A program made the translations under genes and the position numbers. The notes under the pieces were generated by a model. The model had not been told where the DNA came from. It did not search any database and saw only the letters and a program-made list of their open reading frames with translations. Shown piece by piece: positions 46,683 to 56,251 of a stretch of DNA of 64,000 nucleotides (positions within the stretch are counted from its first letter, which is position 1; each line of letters starts with the position of its first letter). This DNA comes from Streptomyces sp. R302. Its GTDB lineage: Bacteria > Actinomycetota > Actinomycetes > Streptomycetales > Streptomycetaceae. The DNA is taken from contig NZ_JABBGE010000017.1 in NCBI RefSeq assembly GCF_012927245.1, positions 62,001 to 126,000 of the forward strand. The letters are read 5' to 3'.

Positions 46683-49088
46683 ATGGCTACTGCCACCACG
46701 CCGACGACCGACATCCGAAGCGCCGACGAACTCATCACCCTGGCCGACGCCTTCAACCTCAGCGTCACCGTCAAGAGCACGACCAACGAGGACGTCACCA
46801 CCCACACCGTGCGCATCACCGTCCCCGTCCCGGCCCCGCTCGCCGGCACGGAGCGCGGCCGCGAACTCCTCGCCTCCGCCGCCGTGATGCAGTGGGCCAA
46901 GAGCACCGGCAAGGGGGCCCGCGCACGCCGTGTGAGCGCCACCGCCGAAACCAGCACGGGCCAGACCCAGCTCCTCACCCTCGCCGCCATCGACTTGGCC
47001 ATCCGCGACATGGGCCAGGCCGCCGCCGAGTACGCCCGAGAGACCGCCCCCCGCACCGCCGACGTCCACAACGCCCCCCACGCCCTCTACTTCGGCGACA
47101 ACCGGCGCGGATCCGGCTTCTCCGCCGACCACATCCGCAAGATCGTCAGCAACCGGCGGTTCGCGGGCCGCTTCACCCACCTGGACGACGACGGAACCGT
47201 CCACTGCGGCACCCACCGCTACGTCCCCCAGCCCGGCCCGGCGCGCACCAAGACGCCCGCACCCCAGGACCGCCAGCACCTGCGCATCGTCAACGGTGGC
47301 ACCCCCCAGCTCATCCCCACCCCTGAGGCGCTCGCGGAGATCAACCACGCCATGATGGGCGGCAAGAGCGACGTACGTCGCATGTCCGCGTCCCGTGATG
47401 AGGCCTTCATCTCCTACAAGGACCCGGCGCGCGGCACGGTGATACTGCGGCCCGTCCACGAGGGCGACTACCCCTCGGTGCTGCCGGAGCGGCCCACGGA
47501 CGACGAGCTCGCCGGCCAGATCACCGACGGATACCGCGCGTTCCTCGCCCGAACGTTCTCCGCCGTCGCAGACAACACCGCCATCCCGGTCTGCGCCGAC
47601 ATGCTCCGCCCCGGCATGGACGTCGTCTCGGCCGTCCGCCAGGAGCAGCGCACCGTAAGCACGGTGACGCGCTACACCGGCCCGGGCACCCCCTCGGTGA
47701 CCGCCTACTGGGTGTGCCGCGTCCCCACCGACAGCGTCAGCGGCGACGCCCGCACCTTCCCGCCCGACTTCCATCTGATCGTGACCCGCGAGTCCCTCCA
47801 CCGCCTGTACGGCACCCTGCCCAGCCGCCCGGCCGCCGAGGTCCTCGCCGCCGACCCGATCCCCGCCAGCGCATCCGTCCTCGACGGCATGCCCGGACGC
47901 GAGCTCACCCGCGAAGAGCTCCGCCGCTCATACGTGGCCCTCCCCTACACCAGCTACCTCGTCCAGCTCCGCGACGCGGGCCGCTGGATCCTGCCCAACC
48001 ACGACGACGGCGCCCACATGATGCGCGGCCACGTCGCCCTCGCCCTGCGCCGGACACTCGACGACGCCCCCGGAACCGCCCGGGCCACCGTGGACACCGA
48101 CGGCACCGTCTACGTCTCCAACGGCCGCCAGGCAGCCCGCTACATCCCGGCGCCGCTGATCACCGCCTACGACTCCGACCACTGCCCGGGCTGCTCCACC
48201 CCGTACGCCACGAACGGCGACGGCCCGTGCACCGGCGGCCGGTCCCTCAGCGCGGAGGAGCGCCGGCGGGCCGCGGAGAAGGATCAGATGCGCGCCGTCG
48301 CCTACGCCGGCCGCTGGTGGGCCGAGCAGGGAACCGACACCCCCACCGACGACGCGATGCGCGAGGCGTTCAAGCGCTCCGGGTCGCAGCCTCGTCCGGA
48401 GCTGTACCCGACCATCCGCGCGGCCATCGCTGCGAACATGCCCCCGGTGGCCGCCGCGCCCCTGTTCGCCGCCCACGCGGCCCACAAGGCCGTCATGCAA
48501 GCCGCCTCCCTGACGCCCAGGGATGTGCAGAACCTCGCCCACCACGTTGAGGAGCTGCGCCGCGCCGCCCCCGCCCGCCTTCACACCCAGCTCCACGCGG
48601 CCGCCGTCGCCGCTGACGATGCGTGGCCCCTGCTCAAGACCGCCAGCACCCCGACCGAGCAGGACGAAGCGAACGACCGGGCCCGCCACGCCCTCGTCGC
48701 CTGCCGCGCTGCGATCCTGGCCGTCGCCCCCCGCGCCCACCGGATGCACGGCACGGACCTGCCCGCCACGGATGCCGCGATTCGGGTTGCCGCCCGCGCG
48801 TACAACGCTGCCGACAGCACCCCCGAGGAGCTACTCGGTACCGAGTACGGCCCGGTCGCAGTCCGCGTGCAGTGCCGCGCCGACATCGGCAGCGGCGGGA
48901 AGATCACGGCCGTCATCACGGCCGGAGTCGACAACGCGCTGGGCGGGTTCATCCCCGCACACCCGCCGCTGGTCGTGAAGTTCACCCGCCAGGACGACCG
49001 GCTCGACCCCGCCGAGAACGCCCGGAAGGCCATCGGCCCCATGTTCCGGGTGGACGTCCCCGTCGACTACGTCGTCGACCGCTCCTGA
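46683..49088 (+). CDS. large hypothetical protein
   Basis: An 801-residue protein, the longest of the region. No known domain. Seen: an N-terminal alpha/beta part, the module HLRIVNGGTPQLIPTPEALA around residue 200 that recurs at the start of the next gene, CPGC...C around residue 505 (possible zinc knuckle), and a helical Ala-rich C-terminal third. It may be multidomain and replication- or packaging-related, but nothing in it proves that. It leads the first rightward transcription unit. Confidence 0.78.
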   Translation: MATATTPTTDIRSADELITLADAFNLSVTVKSTTNEDVTTHTVRITVPVPAPLAGTERGRELLASAAVMQWAKSTGKGARARRVSATAETSTGQTQLLTLAAIDLAIRDMGQAAAEYARETAPRTADVHNAPHALYFGDNRRGSGFSADHIRKIVSNRRFAGRFTHLDDDGTVHCGTHRYVPQPGPARTKTPAPQDRQHLRIVNGGTPQLIPTPEALAEINHAMMGGKSDVRRMSASRDEAFISYKDPARGTVILRPVHEGDYPSVLPERPTDDELAGQITDGYRAFLARTFSAVADNTAIPVCADMLRPGMDVVSAVRQEQRTVSTVTRYTGPGTPSVTAYWVCRVPTDSVSGDARTFPPDFHLIVTRESLHRLYGTLPSRPAAEVLAADPIPASASVLDGMPGRELTREELRRSYVALPYTSYLVQLRDAGRWILPNHDDGAHMMRGHVALALRRTLDDAPGTARATVDTDGTVYVSNGRQAARYIPAPLITAYDSDHCPGCSTPYATNGDGPCTGGRSLSAEERRRAAEKDQMRAVAYAGRWWAEQGTDTPTDDAMREAFKRSGSQPRPELYPTIRAAIAANMPPVAAAPLFAAHAAHKAVMQAASLTPRDVQNLAHHVEELRRAAPARLHTQLHAAAVAADDAWPLLKTASTPTEQDEANDRARHALVACRAAILAVAPRAHRMHGTDLPATDAAIRVAARAYNAADSTPEELLGTEYGPVAVRVQCRADIGSGGKITAVITAGVDNALGGFIPAHPPLVVKFTRQDDRLDPAENARKAIGPMFRVDVPVDYVVDRS

Positions 49089-49251
49089 CCGACCCGGCGC
49101 CGCCCGATCCGGACCCGCCGGGCGGCGCCGCGGGCAGGCCACACGCCTCGTACGCGCCCGCGCGCGTAGGACGGTCCAGAAAGTCCAGAAACCCCGCCCG
49201 TCCTCGTCTGTGAGGCGGGCGACGCAAGGGGCCTTGTGCGGCCCCAATCCC

Positions 49252-49269
49252 CCGGCGAGAGCACGCCGG
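49252..49269 (+). promoter_or_regulatory. AGAGCA-loop hairpin
   Basis: Six-bp stem CCGGCG/CGCCGG around AGAGCA, 22 nt from ATG 49292, with GAGAGGAACCCC between. Internal copy with no box. Confidence 0.82.
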
Positions 49270-49291
49270 TACCCGATGAGAGGAACCCCTG

Positions 49292-50665
49292 ATGACCATT
49301 CTGTCGAGGACGGTTACGGACCTGGCCGGGAACGGCTATCACATGCGGACGGTGAACGGCGGCACCCCGGAGCGGATCCGCTCACCCAAGGCGGTGCAGG
49401 AAGTCAACTACGCCCGGGAGCTGGGCAAGATCCAGCGCGCGGCAGGGGGCTTCGACCTGTACACCCGTCCCCCGGTCGAGGTCATCCTCGGCGAGGACGG
49501 GCACAGCGTGCGCATCGACTACCACGGCGTGCAGGGCGTGGTGGAGCTGAGGCCGGCGACGGGCGCGGAGTCCGTGGCCGTGGTGAAGCCGGAGGCGGAG
49601 CGGTACGAGGACGGACAGCGGGTCATCGTCCGGGGCACCTGGTACGAGTCCATGTCTCGCCGCACGTTCGTCCTGCCGGAGTACGAGGGCACGATCGTGG
49701 GCTGGTACGGCAGCGGGTACAGCGTGCGGGCCGTGGAGCCCGACGAGGACGGCGTGACGTACGGGGTGCGGAAGTGCCAGGTTCGGGAGCTGCGCCCCGC
49801 CGTGCCACCCATGGAGCCCCGGGAGACGGGCCCGGTCGAGTACTTCACGCCCGGGTCCCGCGAAGAGCGAATCCACGCAACCCGGCTGGAAGCGCTGGAC
49901 GCGGCCCGGAACGCGATCACGGCGGAGCAGGCGCGGCAGATCCTTGCCAGGGCCGGACACTCCGAGTGGGCGGAGGGCCGCGAGGGCTTTCGGTTCCGGA
50001 CGAACCGCCACCTGGTGGCGCTCAGCGCGGTGTACGCCAACGGTGACATGTGGCACGAGCGGATGAGCACGTACGGGGAGCTGTTCGACCGGGCGGGGTG
50101 GATCGTGGAGCACGGTCGAGGGTTCCACGGGACGTACCTGCGGCTGATCTCGTCCTACGGGGAGGTGCGGGAAGCCATCCGGGAGGCGATGCGGCGCCTG
50201 GTGGAGGCCGCGCACGGTGAGGCGCTTGCGGAGAACGCGCGGCGGAACGGCGACACGGAGGGCACGCATCCCGGACTCGCACAGGATCCGAACGTTGTGG
50301 CTGTGCTCGAAGTACTGCGGGCGGCCGGGGTGCCGCTGGCCATGGTCCCCCGTCAGAAGTTGTCGGACCGGGAGCGGTACAGCAAGCGGGGACCTCAGGG
50401 CGCGCTCATCACCCGACTCCGCGTCGGCCGGCTCCTTGAAGTGCATTGGGGAATCGACGGGGCGTTCGACGAGAGGCACCCGCTTCACCGTGCAAGCCGT
50501 GTTCGGCCCGTGCGGAACACGGCGCTGGAGGAGATCGCGCAGGTGCTTCGCGGCGCAGGGTGGTACGTCGACCTTGTGATGAACCGCATCACCAGCACGC
50601 CGATGGTCCGGCGGCTGATCGTGTCGCCCCCGGCCGCCAACGCCGCTCAGGACCACGACGCGTAA
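49292..50665 (+). CDS. hypothetical protein
   Basis: A 457-residue protein. It begins with HMRTVNGGTPERIRSPKAVQ, the module also present in the 801-residue neighbour. A region with DGQRVIVRGTWYE and FVLPEYEGTIVGWYG resembles a small beta-barrel. The C-terminal part is helical. Unknown function. Confidence 0.75.
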   Translation: MTILSRTVTDLAGNGYHMRTVNGGTPERIRSPKAVQEVNYARELGKIQRAAGGFDLYTRPPVEVILGEDGHSVRIDYHGVQGVVELRPATGAESVAVVKPEAERYEDGQRVIVRGTWYESMSRRTFVLPEYEGTIVGWYGSGYSVRAVEPDEDGVTYGVRKCQVRELRPAVPPMEPRETGPVEYFTPGSREERIHATRLEALDAARNAITAEQARQILARAGHSEWAEGREGFRFRTNRHLVALSAVYANGDMWHERMSTYGELFDRAGWIVEHGRGFHGTYLRLISSYGEVREAIREAMRRLVEAAHGEALAENARRNGDTEGTHPGLAQDPNVVAVLEVLRAAGVPLAMVPRQKLSDRERYSKRGPQGALITRLRVGRLLEVHWGIDGAFDERHPLHRASRVRPVRNTALEEIAQVLRGAGWYVDLVMNRITSTPMVRRLIVSPPAANAAQDHDA

Positions 50666-50807
50666 GTCTCGCTTCATCCCCCGGCGGCCGTTCCGCTTCA
50701 AGGGGCGCCGCCGGGCCCTGTACGCCCCTCTCCCGGCCCGTACGCCCGCCGGTGCCCCCCTCGGGGTTCCTGGTGTGCCGTTCGCCGCTCTCACGAAGGC
50801 TCAGCCC

Positions 50808-52301
50808 ATGTCCCTGCCTGCCCTGTTCGACGTCCCGGCCAGCTCGCCGGCCGTCCCCGTCGCCTCCGGCCCGTCCGGTGTCACCGTCCTGTCGTACGGA
50901 CTCGGCGCGGACTCCACGGCGATCCTGCTGCGGTTCCTCGCCCACCCGGAGCGGTACGGGCTCCGGCCGGACCTGTCCGACCTGGTGGTCGTACATGCGG
51001 TCACCGGCGACGAATGGCCCGACTCCCTGGACTACGTAGAGCGCCTGGTGCTCCCGCGCCTGCGGGCCGCCAGGGTGCGCCTGGTGCAGATCGCCCGGGG
51101 AGGCCAGGAGGACGCCGACGGGGTGGTGATCTTGGACGACTCCCGTGCGCCGCGCCGGGTCTTCGCTCATGGCCCGTGGCGGTTGTCGGACGAGCTGCGT
51201 TCCGCAGGGACCGTGCCCCAGATGGCCAACGGGAACCGGACGTGCTCGATACGGGCGAAGGGTTTCTGTCTGGACGCGTGGGCGGCCGCCGAGTTCGGCA
51301 CGGCGTGGTTCCGGCGGACGATCGGCTACCACGCCGGCGAGATCGGCCGGGCGGAGAAGGACTCTCGGATCCAGGACGGGTTGAACGCGGCGGCCGGGCG
51401 CACCCTGTGCGAGCCGTACTATCCGCTGATCCACGAGGGGATGGACCGGGCCGCGGTGGAGGCGTACGTCCTTGAGGAGCTCGGCGAGCCCATCCGGAAG
51501 TCGTACTGTGCGATGTGTTGCTTCAGCGGGGTGTGCGCCTCCCGCGATGCCCACGAGGACCGGCTGAGGCGACACCCGAGGATCGCGGCGGACGTGCTGC
51601 GCCTGGAGTACGTCTCCCAGGCCCTGAACGAGAAGGTCGCGCTGTACGGCACGACGTCGTTGCGGAGCCGGCTGACCGAGGATGGGCGGAACGCGGCCGT
51701 CGTTGAGGAGTTTGCCCGGTCCCTGGCGCGTGCTCCGCATGCGGTGTACGAGGTGCGGCGTATCTACTTTGCGGCCCGTACGGCGGACTGCCGGACGTGG
51801 CACGGCCAGGACTGTCGTGCGCCGCGGTGGTGGTGCCGTCAGCCCCGTACGGAGCACTGCGCCCGGGCGCATCCCGTGGCGGAGCTCGGACCGTGGTGTG
51901 CCGGAGCGGAGGCGTGCCGGGGCGAGGCACGGAAGGGGCAGGCGTGGCGGTCGGTGCGTACCGTGCACGAGGGTGACCGGGCCGGGACCGAGGCGTACGT
52001 GTGGGCGATGGCGGCTGAGCACGGGATGCGCTTCGAGGCGGGCGAGCACTCGGGGATCGAGCGGGCCCACTACCTGACCGAGGGCGACGGCTACCCGACG
52101 GCGTCCGCGTACCTGGTGGCGGCGCCGGCGGGGGTGCACGACAAGCAGCGGCCGCGGTTCGAGGAGCGGTTTACGGCGTTGACGGGCCGGGACGGGACGG
52201 TGGGGATGCCGGTGCGGGAGCTGCCGGAGCCGCGACCGCGCCGGGCGACGGCCGGGCGCCCGCTCGTACGGCCGGCGGAGTCCTTGATCCCTCCCCGCTG
52301 A
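50808..52301 (+). CDS. PP-loop (PAPS-reductase-like) protein with Cys cluster
   Basis: A 497-residue protein with the PP-loop motif SYGLGADSTA near residue 40, used by ATP-pyrophosphatases such as PAPS reductases and sulfur-transfer enzymes. YCAMCCFSGVCASR could hold a metal or iron-sulfur site; a second Cys-rich stretch (CRTWHGQDCRAPRWWC) follows. Relatives on phages and plasmids are often annotated as PAPS reductase, but a role in nucleic-acid sulfur or base modification is equally possible. ATG 50808 chosen over GTG 50775. Confidence 0.8.
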   Translation: MSLPALFDVPASSPAVPVASGPSGVTVLSYGLGADSTAILLRFLAHPERYGLRPDLSDLVVVHAVTGDEWPDSLDYVERLVLPRLRAARVRLVQIARGGQEDADGVVILDDSRAPRRVFAHGPWRLSDELRSAGTVPQMANGNRTCSIRAKGFCLDAWAAAEFGTAWFRRTIGYHAGEIGRAEKDSRIQDGLNAAAGRTLCEPYYPLIHEGMDRAAVEAYVLEELGEPIRKSYCAMCCFSGVCASRDAHEDRLRRHPRIAADVLRLEYVSQALNEKVALYGTTSLRSRLTEDGRNAAVVEEFARSLARAPHAVYEVRRIYFAARTADCRTWHGQDCRAPRWWCRQPRTEHCARAHPVAELGPWCAGAEACRGEARKGQAWRSVRTVHEGDRAGTEAYVWAMAAEHGMRFEAGEHSGIERAHYLTEGDGYPTASAYLVAAPAGVHDKQRPRFEERFTALTGRDGTVGMPVRELPEPRPRRATAGRPLVRPAESLIPPR

Positions 52302-52333
52302 GGCGACGGATCTTCGGCAACCCCTAGACACGA

Positions 52334-52381
52334 TTTCCCTTGGTCCTATATTCTTCTCTTGTCGGCGGGAGAGCACCCGCC
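52334..52381 (+). promoter_or_regulatory. CTTGGT box and AGAGCA hairpin before the gene at 52403
   Basis: Box TTTCCCTTGGTCCTATATTC (52334-52353), ten bases, hairpin GGCGGG-AGAGCA-CCCGCC (52364-52381), ATG 21 nt later. The box centre differs from the TATAAC copies, showing that CTTGGT and ATTC are the conserved parts. Confidence 0.82.
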
Positions 52382-52402
52382 GAACCGAATCGAGGAGCAC
52401 CC

Positions 52403-52834
52403 ATGCACCTTCTTGTGGCGGTGAAGTCCTGGCCGGAACTGGCCGAAGACCACGGCGAACCGCGCGTGATCATGCACTGCAAGTCGGCGTCGACCGCCGT
52501 CCCCCGGGAACAGCACGCGGCCTACGCGCACAACATCGCGAGCGGCAAGACCCTCCGGGAGACCGGGCTTCGCGCCGTACGAGGGCCGGGCTGGCGGCAG
52601 CACATCCGCGTCGCCGAGTACATCGAACCCGTGACCGGTGAGCGCCGGTTCGCCCTCGACTTCTGGACCGACCACGGCAAGTGGTTCGTGGCCGACCACA
52701 GCGTCCTCGCGGTGGTGGAGGCGGCCTACTACGCCGCCGTGCGTGCCGAGGCGCAGCGGCCCTGCATCGCGGTGCTGCCCGAGCGCACCGGCCTGACCCC
52801 GGATGCCTACTTCGACCTGACCGACGTCGCCTGA
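52403..52834 (+). CDS. hypothetical protein
   Basis: A 143-residue protein of mixed structure (GWRQHIRVAEYIEPVTGERR; YYAAVRAEAQRPCIAVLPE). No family recognised. First gene of a four-gene rightward unit. Confidence 0.72.
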   Translation: MHLLVAVKSWPELAEDHGEPRVIMHCKSASTAVPREQHAAYAHNIASGKTLRETGLRAVRGPGWRQHIRVAEYIEPVTGERRFALDFWTDHGKWFVADHSVLAVVEAAYYAAVRAEAQRPCIAVLPERTGLTPDAYFDLTDVA

Positions 52835-52926
52835 TCGATCCGGTTCTTCACGCCGGGGCGCGACCGTACAGGGCGCGCCCCGGCACCCTCCCCCAACTCG
52901 CCAGACCTCACCGAGGAGAACCCGGC

Positions 52927-54312
52927 ATGTCCAAGAGCATCGACGAAGCCACCCGCACCATCCATCTCCAGGGCATCGGACGTGTGCCCGCCGCCCCCGG
53001 GCACGAACTGATCGTCGGCGACCAACTCATGTACAACGGCGGCGGCGTCTGCCAGATCACCAAGATCGTGGCCGCGTCACCCCAGTTCCTCCTCATCACG
53101 GAGATGAACACGGAGACCGGCGAGGAGAACAGCCGCAGGGTCAAGAAGACCCGCATGGTCGCCCGCGTCCCGGAGACCGCCCGACGGGCCCTCGGCTTCG
53201 ACGCCCCCGCCACCGACTACAGCGCCCAGGTCCGGGCCCCCGAGGGCGACGAGTGGGTCACCGTGGGCCACGGCGCCACCGCCGAGGAGGCGATTTCGGG
53301 TCTCACCCCCTCGAAGCAGGTGCCCACGTACTTCGGCACGGTCATGCTCGACCGCCACGGCCTCGGCTACACGGCCGCCAACCCCGACGGCCGTGCCCGC
53401 AGCGTCCAGGCCATGATGGCCGGCGAGACCCTCACCGCGGCTGACGGCCACAGCTTCCGCATCCTGCCGCCCGAGCAGCCGGAGCCGGCGGCCGCCGCTG
53501 AGGAAACCGTCCCGGCCGTGCCGTTCACCGTCGGCTCCGCTCTGCTGTACGTGCCGGAGGACGGCATGGAGCGGGACGTCGTCCTCCTGAACTCCGGGCC
53601 GGACGGGGACGGCACCGTCGAAGTCCTCAGCGTCAAGCAGGGCGGCAAGCCGCTCCGCGTCCCCCTCGCCATGCTGAAGGAGCTGCCCGAGCTGCCCCCG
53701 GCGCCCGAGGGCGTCCCCACCGACTACTGGACCGTCACGGACAAGGACGGCCAGCAGGTGACCCTCGTACGGGCCGAGACCCTGGAAGGCGCCCGCGGCG
53801 AGGTGGAGAAGGACCCGCAAGCCGCCGCAGTCGCCAGGCGTCTCGGTGGGCTGTCCTACCGCAGGCTGCGCACGTCCGAGCTTCCCCCGGAGATCCGGGC
53901 CGCCGTGGAGGCCGACATCGCTGGGCGTGATGGCCGGTGGGCCGTCATGGACCGGGCGGGAAACCTGATCACCACGGTGCAGGCGACCAGCTACAACCAC
54001 GCCGTGCAGGTGGCCGACCAGGACCCGACGGTGCAGGCCGCATCACCCGGGTCGGGCGGCCTGATCTTCATGCGCGCCCGGGTTGAGGAGCCCGCCCCGG
54101 CGCCCCGCGTGGTCTCGGTTCACCAGACGGGCGGCCGCACCGTCACGGTCACGGCCGGGTTCACCCGGAAGTCGATCCCCACCCGCCTGCGGGAGTCCGG
54201 CGCCCCCGGCGAGATGGTCAACGGCAGCACCGGCGCCCTGCGGTGGCGCCTCCCGAACGGCGAGGAACTGACACCGGGCGAGGCCGCCAAGCGGTTCCTC
54301 GGCGACGCCTGA
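52927..54312 (+). CDS. hypothetical protein, repeated small beta modules
   Basis: A 461-residue protein made of several short beta-rich modules (QLMYNGGGVCQITKIVAAS; SALLYVPEDGMERDVVLLN; GRWAVMDRAGNLITTVQAT) separated by Pro/Glu-rich linkers. No family known. GAGGAGAACC precedes ATG 52927. Confidence 0.74.
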   Translation: MSKSIDEATRTIHLQGIGRVPAAPGHELIVGDQLMYNGGGVCQITKIVAASPQFLLITEMNTETGEENSRRVKKTRMVARVPETARRALGFDAPATDYSAQVRAPEGDEWVTVGHGATAEEAISGLTPSKQVPTYFGTVMLDRHGLGYTAANPDGRARSVQAMMAGETLTAADGHSFRILPPEQPEPAAAAEETVPAVPFTVGSALLYVPEDGMERDVVLLNSGPDGDGTVEVLSVKQGGKPLRVPLAMLKELPELPPAPEGVPTDYWTVTDKDGQQVTLVRAETLEGARGEVEKDPQAAAVARRLGGLSYRRLRTSELPPEIRAAVEADIAGRDGRWAVMDRAGNLITTVQATSYNHAVQVADQDPTVQAASPGSGGLIFMRARVEEPAPAPRVVSVHQTGGRTVTVTAGFTRKSIPTRLRESGAPGEMVNGSTGALRWRLPNGEELTPGEAAKRFLGDA

Positions 54313-54395
54313 CCCTGCCTTCCGCCGGGGGCGCGGCCCGCTCTGCGCCCCCGGCCCTACCGCTCCCTCCGGCACCCACAGAAGGGCCTGACCCG

Positions 54396-54980
54396 ATGAG
54401 CACCACCACCCCCGCCGCGCCCCAGCTTCTCCCCGAGCACACCCGCGTTCTGCGTACCTCCGACGGCCGGTTCGGCACCGTCACCGCGCACGGCGCCGAA
54501 GGAAACGTCATCACCTGGGACGGAGCCCCGCGGCCCGCCAGTGTCCAGTACACCCGGGACGAGCTGGTCGAGCACGCCTATCGGGTGTTCCTCCCCGTCC
54601 AGCACTGCATGTGCTGCGGCGACCTCGTCGACGCCGGCGACACCCAGGAGGGATACACGACCTGCTGCAACGACCGGGCATGCACATGCGCTGCCGTGGA
54701 CGGCGCTTACGAGTGCGGCACGGAGCAGCCAGCCGAGGCGCAGGCCGAACAGCGCGCCCAGGAACTGAACCGGGCGGCGTACCTCGACGGCAACTCCAAC
54801 ACCCCGGCTCTGCGGGTGGGAGGGCTCGCGGTGCACGTGTACCGCAGCGCGGAGCGTGATCAGTTCATCGTCTCGGTCCACCCGGACACCGGCGACATCC
54901 CCGACGACCTCCTCAGCCCGACGGGAAACGTCCCCTTGCAGATCACGGTCGGCGACGCCGTGGTCTACGACGCCCGCTGA
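54396..54980 (+). CDS. hypothetical Cys-rich protein
   Basis: A 194-residue protein. CMCCGDLVDAGDTQEG, then TTCCNDRACTC holds seven Cys within 30 residues, likely a compact zinc or metal site. The N-terminal part is a small beta domain. ATG 54396 has GAAGGGCC upstream. Unknown. Confidence 0.72.
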   Translation: MSTTTPAAPQLLPEHTRVLRTSDGRFGTVTAHGAEGNVITWDGAPRPASVQYTRDELVEHAYRVFLPVQHCMCCGDLVDAGDTQEGYTTCCNDRACTCAAVDGAYECGTEQPAEAQAEQRAQELNRAAYLDGNSNTPALRVGGLAVHVYRSAERDQFIVSVHPDTGDIPDDLLSPTGNVPLQITVGDAVVYDAR

Positions 54981-55043
54981 ATCACCCGCCGGAGGCGCGG
55001 CCCGCGCTGCGCCCCGGTCCATCCCGAACACTCTGGAGAGCTC

Positions 55044-55487
55044 ATGGCCACACCGGCCCTGCCTCACGACCCGTACATCGTCTCCGTCGTCGCCGCCCTG
55101 TCTGCGGCCCGCGTCGAGCCCACGTGTGTGGAGACCCTCGACCGCGAGATCGACCGGTACGACACCGGGCTGTACGCCGATCTGGCGCCCACGCTGTCCG
55201 CGCTCCTGATCTGGAACGGCGAGGCCAGCGCCGCACCGGGGGGCAGTGTCGCCCTCGTCTGGGAGCACCCGGAGGAGCGGTGGCAGTGGGCTCCACTGGT
55301 GGTGCCGGGCGTCCTTGAGGACCTGGAGCCGCTGCCGCTGCACCGGTGGGCTGACCCGGCGGCGGTGGTGGACGTCGTGCGGGTGCTCCTCGCCGGCCTG
55401 CCCGTTCCCGTCGCCGACGACCCGCGCCTGTTCCCGGGGTGGGTGGACGCCGGCGAAGCCGTCCGCCGGTGGACAACATCCCGCTGA
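55044..55487 (+). CDS. hypothetical protein, possibly DUF6292-like
   Basis: A 147-residue protein that begins PHDPYIVSVVAALSAARVE and continues with SVALVWEHPEERWQWAPLV. The layout resembles Streptomyces DUF6292 proteins, but I cannot confirm it. GGAGAG just before ATG 55044. Last gene of its unit. Confidence 0.7.
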   Translation: MATPALPHDPYIVSVVAALSAARVEPTCVETLDREIDRYDTGLYADLAPTLSALLIWNGEASAAPGGSVALVWEHPEERWQWAPLVVPGVLEDLEPLPLHRWADPAAVVDVVRVLLAGLPVPVADDPRLFPGWVDAGEAVRRWTTSR

Positions 55488-55502
55488 CCCCTTCCCCCGG
55501 CA

Positions 55503-55546
55503 TTTCCCTTGGTATAACATTCTTCTTGTTGGTGGAGAGCACCACC
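55503..55546 (+). promoter_or_regulatory. CTTGGT box and AGAGCA hairpin before the gene at 55586
   Basis: The best consensus copy: TTTCCCTTGGTATAACATTC (55503-55522), eight bases, GGTGG-AGAGCA-CCACC (55531-55546). The start codon is 39 nt further on, because an extra GCAGAGGAGACGTAC with its own ribosome site is inserted. Confidence 0.85.
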
Positions 55547-55585
55547 GACACCCCGAACCGAGGAACACCCGCAGAGGAGACGTAC

Positions 55586-56104
55586 GTGTCTGCCGTATCC
55601 CCAGCTCCCGCCGAGAAGTTCAAGCGCGTCCGTGAGCTCGTCGACGCCGCCGAAGCCCACGCCGAGAACGGCGCCGCGCACCGGGCCATGGAGAGCCTCG
55701 TCGACGCCGCCGTGGTGATCCATCACCTGCTCGACCCCAACCCCGGCCAGACTTGGGCCTCCCGGTCCCTGGAGGGCGCCGTACGGCTCGTGGAGGGTGC
55801 GAAGTACCGCCGGACGCCGGAGCAGATCGCCGGGGCGCCGATCGTGCAGGACGCCATCGGCCAGCACGCTCCCGAGATCCGCGCCCTGGGCGAGACGGCG
55901 GCGCTGGCGGAACGGCGGTATCGGGCCGCCCTGATCGAGTGGATCACGCGCGACTGGACGTGCCGCTGCCTGGTGAGCTGCGCGGACGATCCGGCGACGG
56001 CGTGCAGCCTGTCCGGCCGCGAGCACGTCCACCCGGAGATCCCCAGCCTTCCCGGCGTGTTCGGGCCGTGCCCGCAGCACCCGGACGCCCCCGGCGACAA
56101 GTAG
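55586..56104 (+). CDS. hypothetical protein
   Basis: A 172-residue protein: helical N-terminal two thirds (EKFKRVRELVDAAEAHAENG) and a C-terminal part with four Cys and two His (WTCRCLVSCADDPATACS; HVHPE). Possible zinc site. GTG 55586 has GAGGAG seven bases upstream; the longer frame includes the promoter and is rejected. Confidence 0.73.
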   Translation: MSAVSPAPAEKFKRVRELVDAAEAHAENGAAHRAMESLVDAAVVIHHLLDPNPGQTWASRSLEGAVRLVEGAKYRRTPEQIAGAPIVQDAIGQHAPEIRALGETAALAERRYRAALIEWITRDWTCRCLVSCADDPATACSLSGREHVHPEIPSLPGVFGPCPQHPDAPGDK

Positions 56105-56182
56105 CCGCCTGCCTCCCCGTGGCGCGCCCGGTCGGGCGCGCCACGGGGCCGGGGCTGCCCGAGGTGGGCGGTCCCGTCCGTG

Positions 56183-56226
56183 TTCACGTTGGTACTGCAT
56201 TCCGATCGTCGGCGGAGAGCACCGCC
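56183..56226 (+). promoter_or_regulatory. CTTGGT-like box and AGAGCA hairpin before the gene at 56252
   Basis: Box TTCACGTTGGTACTGCATTC (56183-56202; diverged at its left end), eight bases, hairpin GGCGG-AGAGCA-CCGCC (56211-56226), ATG 25 nt later. Confidence 0.78.
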
Positions 56227-56251
56227 GGCACACCGAATCGAGGAACCCGTC

